NCBI GenBank assembly: GCA_009840625.1
Contig: VXNJ01000006.1
Span: 1-64,000 of the forward strand
Reading direction: 5' to 3'
DNA: 64,000 nt
From: Chloroflexota bacterium
Lineage (GTDB): Bacteria; Chloroflexota; UBA11872; VXNJ01
The translations under genes were made by a program, and so were the position numbers. Of this stretch, positions 24,723-33,049 are shown in pieces. Positions within the stretch are counted from its first letter, which is position 1. Each line of letters opens with the position of its first letter. The notes under the pieces are model-generated. The model was not told where the DNA came from and did not search any database. It saw nothing but the letters and a program-made list of their open reading frames with translations.

Positions 24723-25147
24723 ACACTCGCGGGCGCCGCGCGCACGTAGTCTGCCGGGCCGACGAGCTGGGTCCCGGCCAACGGTTAATCGCCGCCTGCG
24801 GAGCGGTCGAGGTGGGGGTGTTCAACCTTGGGGGCGAGTACTTTGCTTTGCTCAACCGCTGCCCCCATAAATCGGCTCCGCTGTGCAAGGGGGTCCAGCG
24901 CGGCTACCTGACCGCCGACGAACCGCGCCAGATCAGTATCTCGGCGTCCAAGGAAGTGATCGGCTGTCCCTGGCACGGCTGGGAATTCGAAATCCGCACC
25001 GGGCGGTCATACTTCAACCCACACCGCGTCCGCGCCCGTTCCTACGACGCCGCCCGCGTCAGCGGGCAGGAGATCGCCGAGGAGGATCCGTCGGTGCCGA
25101 CTTTCCGGGTGCAGCGCGAAGACGATTACATCGTCGTCTATGTCTGA
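24719..25147 (+). CDS. Rieske [2Fe-2S] ferredoxin, copy A
   Basis: A 142-residue soluble Rieske protein. Cluster ligands are C48/H50 (RCPHK) and C83/H86 (CPWHGWEF), the Rieske CxH and CxxH pairs. No oxygenase catalytic domain is attached, so it should be an electron carrier for a partner enzyme. The GTG start lies in a GTGA overlap with the amidohydrolase stop, so the two are made together. The same arrangement recurs at 36533-37979. Confidence 0.9.
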   Translation: MNTRGRRAHVVCRADELGPGQRLIAACGAVEVGVFNLGGEYFALLNRCPHKSAPLCKGVQRGYLTADEPRQISISASKEVIGCPWHGWEFEIRTGRSYFNPHRVRARSYDAARVSGQEIAEEDPSVPTFRVQREDDYIVVYV

Positions 25148-25199
25148 GCAAATCTTCCGGAGTCATGCCGCCCTAGACCGGGGCCGATAGGAGGCACCG

Positions 25200-26054
25200 G
25201 TGCGCGATTTCCGAGTGGGCGTGGCCCAGATGAATCCGGCCCTGGGAGACCTGGACCGCAACCTGGGGCTGCACCTGGAATGGGTCGAACGGGCCCGCCG
25301 GGACAGGTGCGACCTGGTGGTCTTTCCCGAGCTCTCGCTGACCGGCTACGTCCTGGAGGATCTGGCCTACGGCGTCGGCATGCGGCTCGATGATCCGCGC
25401 CTGGCGGTCCTGATCGAGCAGTCCAAGTCGATTTCAATCATCGTCGGGTTCGTCGAACACACGCCCGACCACCAGTACCGGATCGCCAGCGCCTACCTTG
25501 AGGACGGCGAAATCCGTTACGTGCACCACAAGGTCTACCTGGTCACCTACGGGCTGTTCGACGAGGGGCGCTATCTGGCCGCTGGCGAGCGCGTGCGGGC
25601 GTTCGACACCAAGTTCGGTCGCCAGGCGATCCTGATCTGCGAAGACCTTTGGCACCCCTCGGCGCTGGTGATCGCGGCCGCCGACGGGGCCGACGTCATC
25701 CATGCGCCGGCCGCCAGTCCGGGACGCGGCATATCCGGTGCGGCCGAAGTGCTTGGTTCGGCCCGCACCTGGCATGACCTTACCCGCGTCTATTCACAGA
25801 TGCTGGTCAACTTCACGGTGTTTGCCAACCGCACCGGCTACGAGGACGGGATCAACTTCTACGGCGCTTCGCGCATCCTGGGGCCGGACGGACAGGTGCT
25901 GGCCGACGCCGGCGGGGACCCAGCGCTGATTAGCGCCGACCTGAGCGACGGCGCGCTGCGGCGCGCGCGCATCGCATCGCCGCTGCGGCGCGACGAGAAA
26001 CTGAACGTCACGCTGAACGAACTGGCGCGGATCCGCCAGGTGCGCATCCGGTGA
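25200..26054 (+). CDS. Nitrilase-fold amidase, glutaminase half of NAD+ synthetase
   Basis: A 284-residue CN-hydrolase. The Glu-Lys-Cys triad is visible: [23 protein letters not shown] and LICEDLW. The [10 protein letters not shown] segment is typical of the glutaminase domain of glutamine-dependent NAD+ synthetase. GTG 25200 has a perfect AGGAGG 5 bases upstream. It overlaps the next gene, the ammonia-dependent synthetase, as GTGA. The pair therefore looks like a split form of the usual single-chain NadE that supplies ammonia from glutamine in trans. Confidence 0.85.
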   Translation: MRDFRVGVAQMNPALGDLDRNLGLHLEWVERARRDRCDLVVFPELSLTGYVLEDLAYGVGMRLDDPRLAVLIEQSKSISIIVGFVEHTPDHQYRIASAYLEDGEIRYVHHKVYLVTYGLFDEGRYLAAGERVRAFDTKFGRQAILICEDLWHPSALVIAAADGADVIHAPAASPGRGISGAAEVLGSARTWHDLTRVYSQMLVNFTVFANRTGYEDGINFYGASRILGPDGQVLADAGGDPALISADLSDGALRRARIASPLRRDEKLNVTLNELARIRQVRIR

Positions 26055-26917
26055 ACCCGTTCGCGCGGGCGCGGCCCGAGCTGATCGAGGAGCTGGACCG
26101 CTGGCTTACCCTCGACCACGAACTGGCCGCCCAGATGTTGATCGGGTTCGTGCGCAACCAGGTCGGCAAGGTCGGGTTCGAAAGGGCCGTGATCGCGCTT
26201 TCCGGCGGAATTGATTCGGCCCTGTCGGCGGTGCTGACGGCACGCGCGCTGGGGCCGGAAAACGTAACCGCCGTGATGATGCCGTACCGCGAAAGCAACC
26301 CCGACAGCCTGAGCCACGCCAGACTCCTGGCCGAGGGGCTGGGAATCGATTCCCGGGTCATTGAGATAACCGATCTGGTGGAGCCCTACTTCTCGCGCAA
26401 CCCGGCCATGAGCAACCTGCGGCGCGGCAACGTGATGGCGCGAACCCGGATGACGCTGGTCTACGACATGTCGGCGCGCAACGATGCGCTGGTGATCGGT
26501 ACCTCCAACAAGACCGAGCTGCTGCTCGGGTACGGGACCCTGCACGGCGACATGGCCTCGGCGGTGAACCCGCTTGGCGACATCTACAAGACCCAGGTGT
26601 TCATGCTGGCCGCGGCGGTCGGTGTCCCCGATCCGATCCTGCAAAAGCCGCCCAGCGCCGACCTCTGGGAGGGCCAGACCGACGAGGAGGAGCTGGGCCT
26701 GACTTACCGCGACGTCGACCGGCTGCTGGTGCTGCTGGTCGATCGCCGATTCAACCTGCAGGAAGCGGCGGCGGCAGGCGTGGACCGCAACTACATCGCC
26801 CAGATCCTGGGCAAGGTGCGCACGAACCAATTCAAACGCCGCCCCCCGGTCATCGCCAAGCTCTCAGACCGCACGATCGAACGCGAATTCCGCTATCCGC
26901 GCGACTGGGGAGTGTGA
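26051..26917 (+). CDS. nadE: NAD+ synthetase, synthetase half
   Basis: An N-type ATP pyrophosphatase that amidates deamido-NAD with ammonia. The 288 residues include the P-loop SGGIDSA at 51-57, [20 protein letters not shown] and the [17 protein letters not shown] block that defines NadE. The GTG start overlaps the amidase stop (GTGA at 26051-26054). Together with nadD at 6.3 kb it covers the last two steps of NAD synthesis. Confidence 0.93.
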   Translation: MNPFARARPELIEELDRWLTLDHELAAQMLIGFVRNQVGKVGFERAVIALSGGIDSALSAVLTARALGPENVTAVMMPYRESNPDSLSHARLLAEGLGIDSRVIEITDLVEPYFSRNPAMSNLRRGNVMARTRMTLVYDMSARNDALVIGTSNKTELLLGYGTLHGDMASAVNPLGDIYKTQVFMLAAAVGVPDPILQKPPSADLWEGQTDEEELGLTYRDVDRLLVLLVDRRFNLQEAAAAGVDRNYIAQILGKVRTNQFKRRPPVIAKLSDRTIEREFRYPRDWGV

Positions 26918-26947
26918 CCGACTAAGGGCGCGGCCGGAACGCTAGCT

Positions 26948-27024
26948 TGGTCGGGGCGGCCGGATTTGAACCGGCGACCTCCTGAACCCCATTCAGGTGC
27001 GCTTCCAGACTACGCCACGCCCCG
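26948..27024 (-). tRNA. tRNA-Pro (anticodon GGG)
   Basis: On the minus strand CGGGGCG pairs with CGCCCCG. The anticodon arm CCTGA / TCAGG encloses ATGGGGT, giving GGG. The T-arm has GGTTCAAATCC and CCA is encoded (26948-26950). The 3' third is identical to the tRNA-Pro at 34539-34615. Confidence 0.93.
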
Positions 27025-27074
27025 CGACACGGCGATTATCCCTACCTGCAACGGCGGCGGCGCGCCGCCGGGGC

Positions 27075-27425
27075 CTATCCCCCGAACGCCTGGTTCCGGC
27101 GTTCCAGGTAATCGCTGCGCGGCGGCACGAAAATGTCCAGGGCCACCGCGGGGCCGTCGATGGCGATCGCCGAATGGATTTCGTTGGGCGGGATCATGAA
27201 GAAGTCGCCCGCTTCGACGACGTGCTCTTCGCCGGCGATCGTAAAGCGGATGCGGCCGCTGATTACGATCCCGCACTGTTCATTGGGATGGCGGTGCTCG
27301 GGGACTTGGCAGCCTTCGTCGAATTCAACGTGCGAGAGCATGATGTTCTCGGAACTGGCGATCCGGGCGCTAACCCCGGCGATCAATTCCAGCGGTTCCA
27401 AGTCGCTCAATCGGACAGATGGCAC
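27075..27425 (-). CDS. Cupin-domain protein
   Basis: A 116-residue single-domain cupin. Metal-binding motif 1 is PEHRHPNEQCGIVISG and motif 2 includes GDFFMIPPNEIHSA, giving two early His, a Gln in place of the usual Glu, and a late His. It could be a small sugar-binding or dioxygenase-like protein. It lies 15 bases downstream of the PhyH gene on the same strand, so the two are probably co-transcribed. Confidence 0.8.
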   Translation of the reverse strand: MPSVRLSDLEPLELIAGVSARIASSENIMLSHVEFDEGCQVPEHRHPNEQCGIVISGRIRFTIAGEEHVVEAGDFFMIPPNEIHSAIAIDGPAVALDIFVPPRSDYLERRNQAFGG

Positions 27426-27440
27426 GAACGTAGCTCCTTG

Positions 27441-28178
27441 CTAGTTGGCTGTGGCGATGAATTCGCCGTTGCGAAGAACTTCAATATCGTTGCCCCAGCG
27501 TTCTCCGGTCTCCGGGTTGATCGCGTCGGTCGGGCTGTACTGAACCACGTAGGCGCGGCGCGGGCTGTCGGTCGTGTTGGGACCCGAACGGTGCAGGCAG
27601 AGCGAAGACATAACCGCGATCGCCCCTTTTGGCATTTCGCAGGGAATTCCCTCCTCTTCGCCGCGGTAGCCGACCTTGTCGCCGCTGTCCTGATCGACTA
27701 GGTGCTCCTGGAGTCCCCAGCGGTGCGATCCCGGAATAAGGAATATGGTGCCGTTGGCCACGCTGGCGTCTTCGAGCGGGATCCACAGGGTCAGGTACTC
27801 AAGCGGCTCGATCGGAACGTAGCCGCTGTCCTGGTGCCAGGAGAAAGAGCCGCCGGTCCGCGGGGCCTTGGTGACCGCCTGATTCCAGTAGAGGCGCACA
27901 TCGGGGCCCAGCAGGGATCCGGCCAACTCGGCCAGTTCGCGCGATAACGCCAGTTGGCCACCGGCTTCGGAACGGGCATGGATGCCGGCGATGAAATTCC
28001 GGCCCTCGTGGCTGATTCCGACCCGATCGCCGGCCGAGCGCAGCTCGGAATCCTGCTCAGCGCGCAAACGCTCGAAATCGGCCGCGATGCGGTCCAGCAG
28101 GTCGTGGTCGAGCACCGGAGCGGTGATGAAGTAACCCTGCTGGTTGAACTGATCTAATTGTTCGGCGGAAGGTATCAA
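27441..28178 (-). CDS. Phytanoyl-CoA dioxygenase (PhyH) family protein
   Basis: An Fe(II)/2-oxoglutarate oxygenase fold of 245 residues. The iron ligands are the H and D in SWHQDSGY and a distal H in LCLHRSGPNT, with Arg in DSPRRAYV available for 2-oxoglutarate. TTG 28178 is chosen because GGGGAG lies 8 bases upstream; the frame remains open beyond it. Such proteins hydroxylate small molecules and are expanded in some marine Chloroflexota. The substrate is unknown; the cupin gene follows. Confidence 0.83.
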   Translation of the reverse strand: MIPSAEQLDQFNQQGYFITAPVLDHDLLDRIAADFERLRAEQDSELRSAGDRVGISHEGRNFIAGIHARSEAGGQLALSRELAELAGSLLGPDVRLYWNQAVTKAPRTGGSFSWHQDSGYVPIEPLEYLTLWIPLEDASVANGTIFLIPGSHRWGLQEHLVDQDSGDKVGYRGEEEGIPCEMPKGAIAVMSSLCLHRSGPNTTDSPRRAYVVQYSPTDAINPETGERWGNDIEVLRNGEFIATAN

Positions 28179-28340
28179 CGCGGAATCTCCCCAGGCGGAC
28201 TCGGGCGCGCGGCGATGATGCCGGCGGGCGGGCCGGATGGGCCCAAGCATCCAATTCTGCCTAGGCCGGTCCCGAACGCCCGGTTCTGGCTAGACTGCGC
28301 CGAATCTCCTTTCCAAAGTCCCCCGCTCCGGAGCCGGCCG

Positions 28341-29318
28341 ATGCCTACCGCTCTCATGGGCCGGCCGATGGCCGAGTCCTGGCTCAAGCAGATCCAACTC
28401 GATCGCCTGCGGGCGGCCGGGTGGCGGGTCGTGGTGTCGGAGGCCGAACCCCCGCTTACCGAAGGAGACTTGCTCTCCGAGATCGGCGGCGTCGAATACC
28501 TGTTCGCCAACGGCCGCGATGACGTCAGCGCGAAGGTCATCGCCGCGGCGCCGAAGCTGAAGGGGATATTCAGGACCGGCGTGGGGGTCGACATGGTCGA
28601 CCTGAAAGCTGCCGCCGCCCGCGGGATTCCGGTCTGCAACACCCCGGGCAGCAACAGCGAAACCGTCGCCGACATGGCGCTGGCGATGATGCTGATGCTC
28701 CTTCGGCGGGTTCCTGAACTGGACGCCGACATGCGATCCGGCAGTTGGCTGCCAAAGTTCGCCAACAACCTGCACGGCAAGACGATCGGCATCTTCGGGC
28801 TGGGCCGAATCGGGCGGGCGGTGGCCCGCCGCGCACGGGCATTCCAGATGCCGATTCTGGGGTTTGATCCTTACGTGACCCAGGAAAGCGTGGCCGACGA
28901 AGGGATCAGGGTGGTAGGGACCGCGGACGAGCTGTTCGCCAACGCCGACGTCGTCACCCTGCACGCACCGGCCACCGGAGGAACCCGGGAAATCGTCAAC
29001 ACGCACACCCTCTCCCTGATGCGCTCCAGCGCCATCGTGATAAACGCGGCCCGCGGCGACCTGGTCGACGAGGCCGCCCTGCTGGCGGCGTTGCGCGAGG
29101 GCAGGATCGCCGGAGCCGGGCTCGACGTTTTCAAGAACGAACCCGCTTTCGACAATGCGTTCGGCGAGCTGCCCAACGTCGTGCTGACCCCGCACGTGGC
29201 CGGCAACACGGTCGAGACCACCGCTTCAACCGCCCACGCCTGCGTCGACAACGCGCTGGCGGTCGAATCAGGCCGCTGGCCGCGCGAAGTGGTGGCAAAC
29301 GGCGTGTATTCCGACTAA
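28341..29318 (+). CDS. D-2-hydroxyacid dehydrogenase (PGDH-like)
   Basis: A 325-residue NAD-dependent dehydrogenase. The Rossmann motif GIFGLGRIGRAVA is near 150-165, the substrate-binding NTPGSNSETVADMALAMML is upstream, and the catalytic Arg/Glu/His are in NAARGDLVDEAAL, AGLDVFKNEP and TPHVAGNT. ATG 28341 has CGGAG 7 bases upstream. It lacks an ACT domain, so it is more like a glyoxylate/hydroxypyruvate or phosphonate-type dehydrogenase than the long SerA. rsmI follows after 15 bases. Confidence 0.87.
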   Translation: MPTALMGRPMAESWLKQIQLDRLRAAGWRVVVSEAEPPLTEGDLLSEIGGVEYLFANGRDDVSAKVIAAAPKLKGIFRTGVGVDMVDLKAAAARGIPVCNTPGSNSETVADMALAMMLMLLRRVPELDADMRSGSWLPKFANNLHGKTIGIFGLGRIGRAVARRARAFQMPILGFDPYVTQESVADEGIRVVGTADELFANADVVTLHAPATGGTREIVNTHTLSLMRSSAIVINAARGDLVDEAALLAALREGRIAGAGLDVFKNEPAFDNAFGELPNVVLTPHVAGNTVETTASTAHACVDNALAVESGRWPREVVANGVYSD

Positions 29319-29333
29319 CGGGAAAAGCAGGCC

Positions 29334-30164
29334 ATGGGGACCCTTTTCGTGGTCGCCACCCCGATCGGCAATCTGGAAGACATTTCGCCGCGTTCGCAGG
29401 CGGTTCTCGAATCGGCCGCCGTCATATACGCCGAGGACACCCGCCGCACCCGCAAGCTTCTTACGCACCTGGGCATCCGCAACCGGCCGCTCAGCCTGCA
29501 CGGCGATTCGGCCGACTCGGCCTGGCGGGACGCCGCCGCGGCACTCGCCGACGGTGACGTGGCCTACGTGACCGACGGGGGAACCCCGGCGGTCGCCGAT
29601 CCCGGCGCCCGTCTGGTACGACTGGCCCACGAGCGCGGCCATCCGGTCAGGACCGTGCCCGGACCCTCGGCAGTCACCGCCGCGCTGGCGGTGGCCGGTC
29701 TGGAGAGCGGGGGACACGTTTTTCTGGGCTTTCTACCGCCGCGCCGGTCGCGGCGAATGCAGCTGCTTGAATCGGCGATCGCGACCAATCTGCCGATGGT
29801 TGTATTCGCCGGACCCCACGACCTTTCCGAACTGCTTGCCGAACTGGCCGATCTGCTGGGCCCCCAAGCCGGTGTGGTCGTCTGCCACGAGCTGACCAAG
29901 CTGCACGAAAGCGTGGTGCGCACCACGCTGGGCCAGGCTCCGGGCCTGGACGTGGTATCCCAGGGCCGGGGCGAAAAAACCCTGGTGCTGGATCCGCCGC
30001 AAAAGCCGGCCGCGCCCCCGCCCGAATCCCAGTTGCGGCTAGAGCTGGCCCAGCTGCAGGACTCGGGCTTCTCACCCAGCCGGGCGGCGCGCGAACTCGC
30101 CGCGCGTCACCGATTGCCCAAGGACGTGATCTACCGGCTGGTCGTGGATTCGGACCGCAATTGA
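29334..30164 (+). CDS. rsmI: 16S rRNA 2'-O-ribose C1402 methyltransferase
   Basis: RsmI methylates C1402 in the ribosomal P site. The 276 residues begin MGTLFVVATPIGNLEDISPR and include AEDTRRTRKLL and YVTDGGTPAVADPGARLV, all tetrapyrrole-methylase-fold RsmI signatures, and HELTKLHES. A C-terminal helix-turn-helix-like segment (SPSRAARELAARHRLPKDV) matches longer RsmI proteins. Its stop overlaps the next start as TTGA. Confidence 0.94.
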   Translation: MGTLFVVATPIGNLEDISPRSQAVLESAAVIYAEDTRRTRKLLTHLGIRNRPLSLHGDSADSAWRDAAAALADGDVAYVTDGGTPAVADPGARLVRLAHERGHPVRTVPGPSAVTAALAVAGLESGGHVFLGFLPPRRSRRMQLLESAIATNLPMVVFAGPHDLSELLAELADLLGPQAGVVVCHELTKLHESVVRTTLGQAPGLDVVSQGRGEKTLVLDPPQKPAAPPPESQLRLELAQLQDSGFSPSRAARELAARHRLPKDVIYRLVVDSDRN

Positions 30165-31156
30165 CCGCCCTCCGGCCGGACAGCACCGCCGCCCTGGCGG
30201 AGATGATCGGCGGCGGCAGCCAGGGGATTGGGATCCTGGCCGGCTGGTCTTCGCACTGGACTCGAAAGCCCCCGCGAGTCGAATTCACCGGGCTGGACCT
30301 GAGCGCTCTCGACCGGCTGCTCGACCTTTCCGCGGGGGACCTGACCTGCCGGGTGGAGGCCGGGATTAGCCTTGGGTCTTTAACCGCGCACCTGGACCCG
30401 GTCGGGTTGGAATGGCCGGTGCAGCCGCTGCCGGGGCAGACCCGGTTGGCGCAGACCTTCCTTTCGGGGGCCGCGTACGCGACGAGCGCGCTGTTCCCCA
30501 ACCCGCGCGATTGGATCCTGGGCGGAACGCTAGTCAGCGGGCGCGGCGAGATAGTGACCACCGGCGGGGCCACGGTAAAGAACTCGGCCGGTTACGACCT
30601 GGTACGAAGCTGTTTTGGCAGCATGGGCGTCCTGGCCGTCCCGGCCCAGCTCCAACTCCGCCTGCGGCCGCGACCGCAGGCGCGCCTGCGGTTGACGGCG
30701 CCGGGGTTGGGGCCGGAACCGTACCTGACGCTCCTGGCCGCGGCCCGCCGGCAAATGGACGTGATCGAGACTTTCCAGATCGCCGGGGGCACGGCCCGTC
30801 TGGGGATCGCCGGGCCCGACGATCGGGTCGAGGAGGCCGCCGCCGCTTTGACGGAAGCCCTGCCCGGGCTTTTGAGGGCCGAGTCCGAACCCGCCAGCGG
30901 ATCGGCCGACTGGAACGGCGATCGCTATCAAATGGCCCTGCCGGCCAACAGGATGGCCGGCTTCCTGGCCGATCGGGAACCGGCCCGGTACTGGGCGTTT
31001 CCGTTCCAGCGCCTGGCCTTCAGCCAGGGTTCGCCCGGGCGATCGTTCCCGGAAGTCCGGTCGACGCGGCTTCTGCCGCTGCCCGATGCCCGGTCGCTGC
31101 GCGCGGGGCTGGCGCTGCTGTGCCGGGGGCTTGATCCTGACCGGAGGTTCGTCTGA
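30161..31156 (+). CDS. FAD-binding oxidoreductase, glycolate oxidase GlcE-like
   Basis: The 331-residue product has a PCMH-type FAD domain. Visible are CRVEAGISLGSL, GGTLVSGRGEIVTTGG and TVKNSAGYDLVRSCFGSMGVL, the GlcE pattern. The C-terminal part is variable. GlcE normally works with GlcD and the iron-sulfur GlcF; neither is in the window, so partners must be elsewhere or this is an independent member. The TTG start overlaps the rsmI stop. The upstream 2-hydroxyacid dehydrogenase suggests a 2-hydroxy/2-oxoacid theme. Confidence 0.75.
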   Translation: MTALRPDSTAALAEMIGGGSQGIGILAGWSSHWTRKPPRVEFTGLDLSALDRLLDLSAGDLTCRVEAGISLGSLTAHLDPVGLEWPVQPLPGQTRLAQTFLSGAAYATSALFPNPRDWILGGTLVSGRGEIVTTGGATVKNSAGYDLVRSCFGSMGVLAVPAQLQLRLRPRPQARLRLTAPGLGPEPYLTLLAAARRQMDVIETFQIAGGTARLGIAGPDDRVEEAAAALTEALPGLLRAESEPASGSADWNGDRYQMALPANRMAGFLADREPARYWAFPFQRLAFSQGSPGRSFPEVRSTRLLPLPDARSLRAGLALLCRGLDPDRRFV

Positions 31157-31266
31157 AGCCGCCCAACGGCAATTCGCGGTGCCGGCCCAATCAGAATAGA
31201 CCCGGCCCCGGACCGGTCCGAAACGCTTGCACCAAACCCGGGCACGCGCCCTGAAAGGCTTACAGC

Positions 31267-33003
31267 TTGGCAGCGACTACAACGAACGAGAACGTAAGGT
31301 ACGAACCCGGCGAGATCCCGCCGGCCCCGATCGCAATTGGCGCCGGCATCCAGTCGGCGATGGTGATCGTGGCTCCGGTCGTGCTGACCGTGGTAATCGT
31401 GTCCCGGATCGCCGACCAACCGGACGGATATCTTTCCTGGGCCGTGTTTGCGGCGCTGCTGGTCTGCGGGTTCACCACCGTGGTGCAGGCCGTGCGCGTG
31501 GGCCCCATTGGCGCCGGACACATCCTGATCATGGGCACGTCGGGCGCCTTCATAGCCGTGTGCGTGGCCGCGCTGGTCGAAGGCGGACCGGCGCTGATGG
31601 CGTCCCTGATCGTTGTGTCCTCGCTGATACAGTTTCTGCTGGCCTCGCGCCTGGCGCTGCTGCGCCGAATCTTCACGCCGGTCATCGCCGGCACCGTGAT
31701 CATGCTGATCGCTGTCACCGTGATGCCGCTGGTATTCGACGCGGTCGGCGACGTCCCCGACGGATCGCCCGCCCAGGCTGCTCCAGTCACGGCGCTGGCT
31801 ACGCTGGGAGTGATCGTGCTGATGATCCTGCGAGCGCCTCCGGCGCTGCGCCTCTGGTCGCCGATCATCGGAATCGCGGTCGGCTGTGCGGTCGCGGCTT
31901 CATTCGGTATTTATGACGCCGACCAGATCCTGGACGCTGACTGGGTTGGCGTGCCGCTGGGATCCTGGCCGGGATTCGACTTCTCGTTCGGCCAGGAGTT
32001 CTGGGTCCTGCTGCCGGCGTTCGTGGTCGTGACGCTGGTCGGGGCCATTGAGACGCTCGGGGACGGCGTCGCCATCCAGCGCGTGTCGCGGCGCCGCACG
32101 CGCGCCACCGATTTCCGGGTCGTTCAGGGGGCCCTGAATGCCGACGGGCTCGGCAACCTGCTCTCCGGCCTGGCCGGGACGCTGCCCAATACGACCTATT
32201 CGACCAGCATCTCCCTGGCCGAGGTCACCGGAATAGGAGCCCGCCGGGTCGGCGTCGTGATCGGGGTTACCCTGGCGCTGGGTGCCTTCCTGCCCAAGGT
32301 CGCGGCGGTCCTGATAGCCATACCGAACCCGGTCGCGGCCGCCTACCTGATCGTCTTGATCGGGCTGCTGTTCGTGCAGGGGATGCGCATCATAGTCCAG
32401 GACGGGGTCGATCACCGCAAGGCGATCGTAGTCGGGGTCTCGTTCTGGCTGGCGGCCGGTTTTCAAAGCGGGGTGATATTCCCCGATTACCTGGGCGAGG
32501 GATTCCTGGCAGCGCTGTTCGGCAACGGGATGACATCGGGCGCGATCGTGGCGATCCTGATGGTTCTCTTTATCGAACTGACCGGATCGCGCCGCCGCCG
32601 CCTGCGCACCAACCTGGACGAATCCTGTCTACCCGAACTCGAAAAATTCCTGCGCGGGTTCGCCGACCGCGGCGGCTGGGACCAGGGCGCGGCCGAACGC
32701 CTGCTATCGGCCGGGGAGGAGACGCTGGCAATCCTGCTGCAGGCAGCCGAGCAGGCCGGCGAAGAACCGCGTCGCCTGACAGTTGCGGCGCGGATGGATG
32801 GCAAGCGTGCCGAAGTCGAGTTCGTGACCGCCAGCGAGACCGAAAACGTCGAGGACCGGATCGCCTACCTGAGCGAATTGCCGCCGGTCCCCGACGAACA
32901 CGAGATCTCGTTCCGCCTGCTCTGGCACTACGCGGACTCGGTTCGCCACCAGAAGTACCACGGGCTGGACGTGATTTCGATCGAGGTTTCTCGGTCCGGC
33001 TGA
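31267..33003 (+). CDS. NCS2-family nucleobase permease with C-terminal soluble domain
   Basis: A secondary transporter of the uracil/xanthine permease family. Roughly 12-14 hydrophobic segments lie between residues 20 and 440, with the NCS2-like GSSGAF-type region (GTSGAFIAV), a conserved ETLGDGVA and NTTYSTSI. From about 445 a soluble region of ~130 residues follows. It begins LPELEKFLRGFADRGGW, contains an AGEETLAILLQ helix and ends ISFRLLWHYADSV with beta-type strands. This looks like an RsbW-type HATPase fold without clear ATP motifs. TTG 31267 has AAAGG 8 bases upstream. Confidence 0.82.
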   Translation: MAATTTNENVRYEPGEIPPAPIAIGAGIQSAMVIVAPVVLTVVIVSRIADQPDGYLSWAVFAALLVCGFTTVVQAVRVGPIGAGHILIMGTSGAFIAVCVAALVEGGPALMASLIVVSSLIQFLLASRLALLRRIFTPVIAGTVIMLIAVTVMPLVFDAVGDVPDGSPAQAAPVTALATLGVIVLMILRAPPALRLWSPIIGIAVGCAVAASFGIYDADQILDADWVGVPLGSWPGFDFSFGQEFWVLLPAFVVVTLVGAIETLGDGVAIQRVSRRRTRATDFRVVQGALNADGLGNLLSGLAGTLPNTTYSTSISLAEVTGIGARRVGVVIGVTLALGAFLPKVAAVLIAIPNPVAAAYLIVLIGLLFVQGMRIIVQDGVDHRKAIVVGVSFWLAAGFQSGVIFPDYLGEGFLAALFGNGMTSGAIVAILMVLFIELTGSRRRRLRTNLDESCLPELEKFLRGFADRGGWDQGAAERLLSAGEETLAILLQAAEQAGEEPRRLTVAARMDGKRAEVEFVTASETENVEDRIAYLSELPPVPDEHEISFRLLWHYADSVRHQKYHGLDVISIEVSRSG

Positions 33004-33049
33004 CCGCCGATCCCAAATCGGAGCCCGATTGCCGAGCGGAGCGGGCCGC

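Noticed and set aside
31209-31220. Palindrome CGGACCGGTCCG upstream of the NCS2 permease, also present in the ilvC-leuA spacer, as a shared operator
   Set aside because: The core GGACCGGTCC also occurs inside the M23 coding region (10593-10602), so chance in GC-rich DNA is a sufficient explanation.
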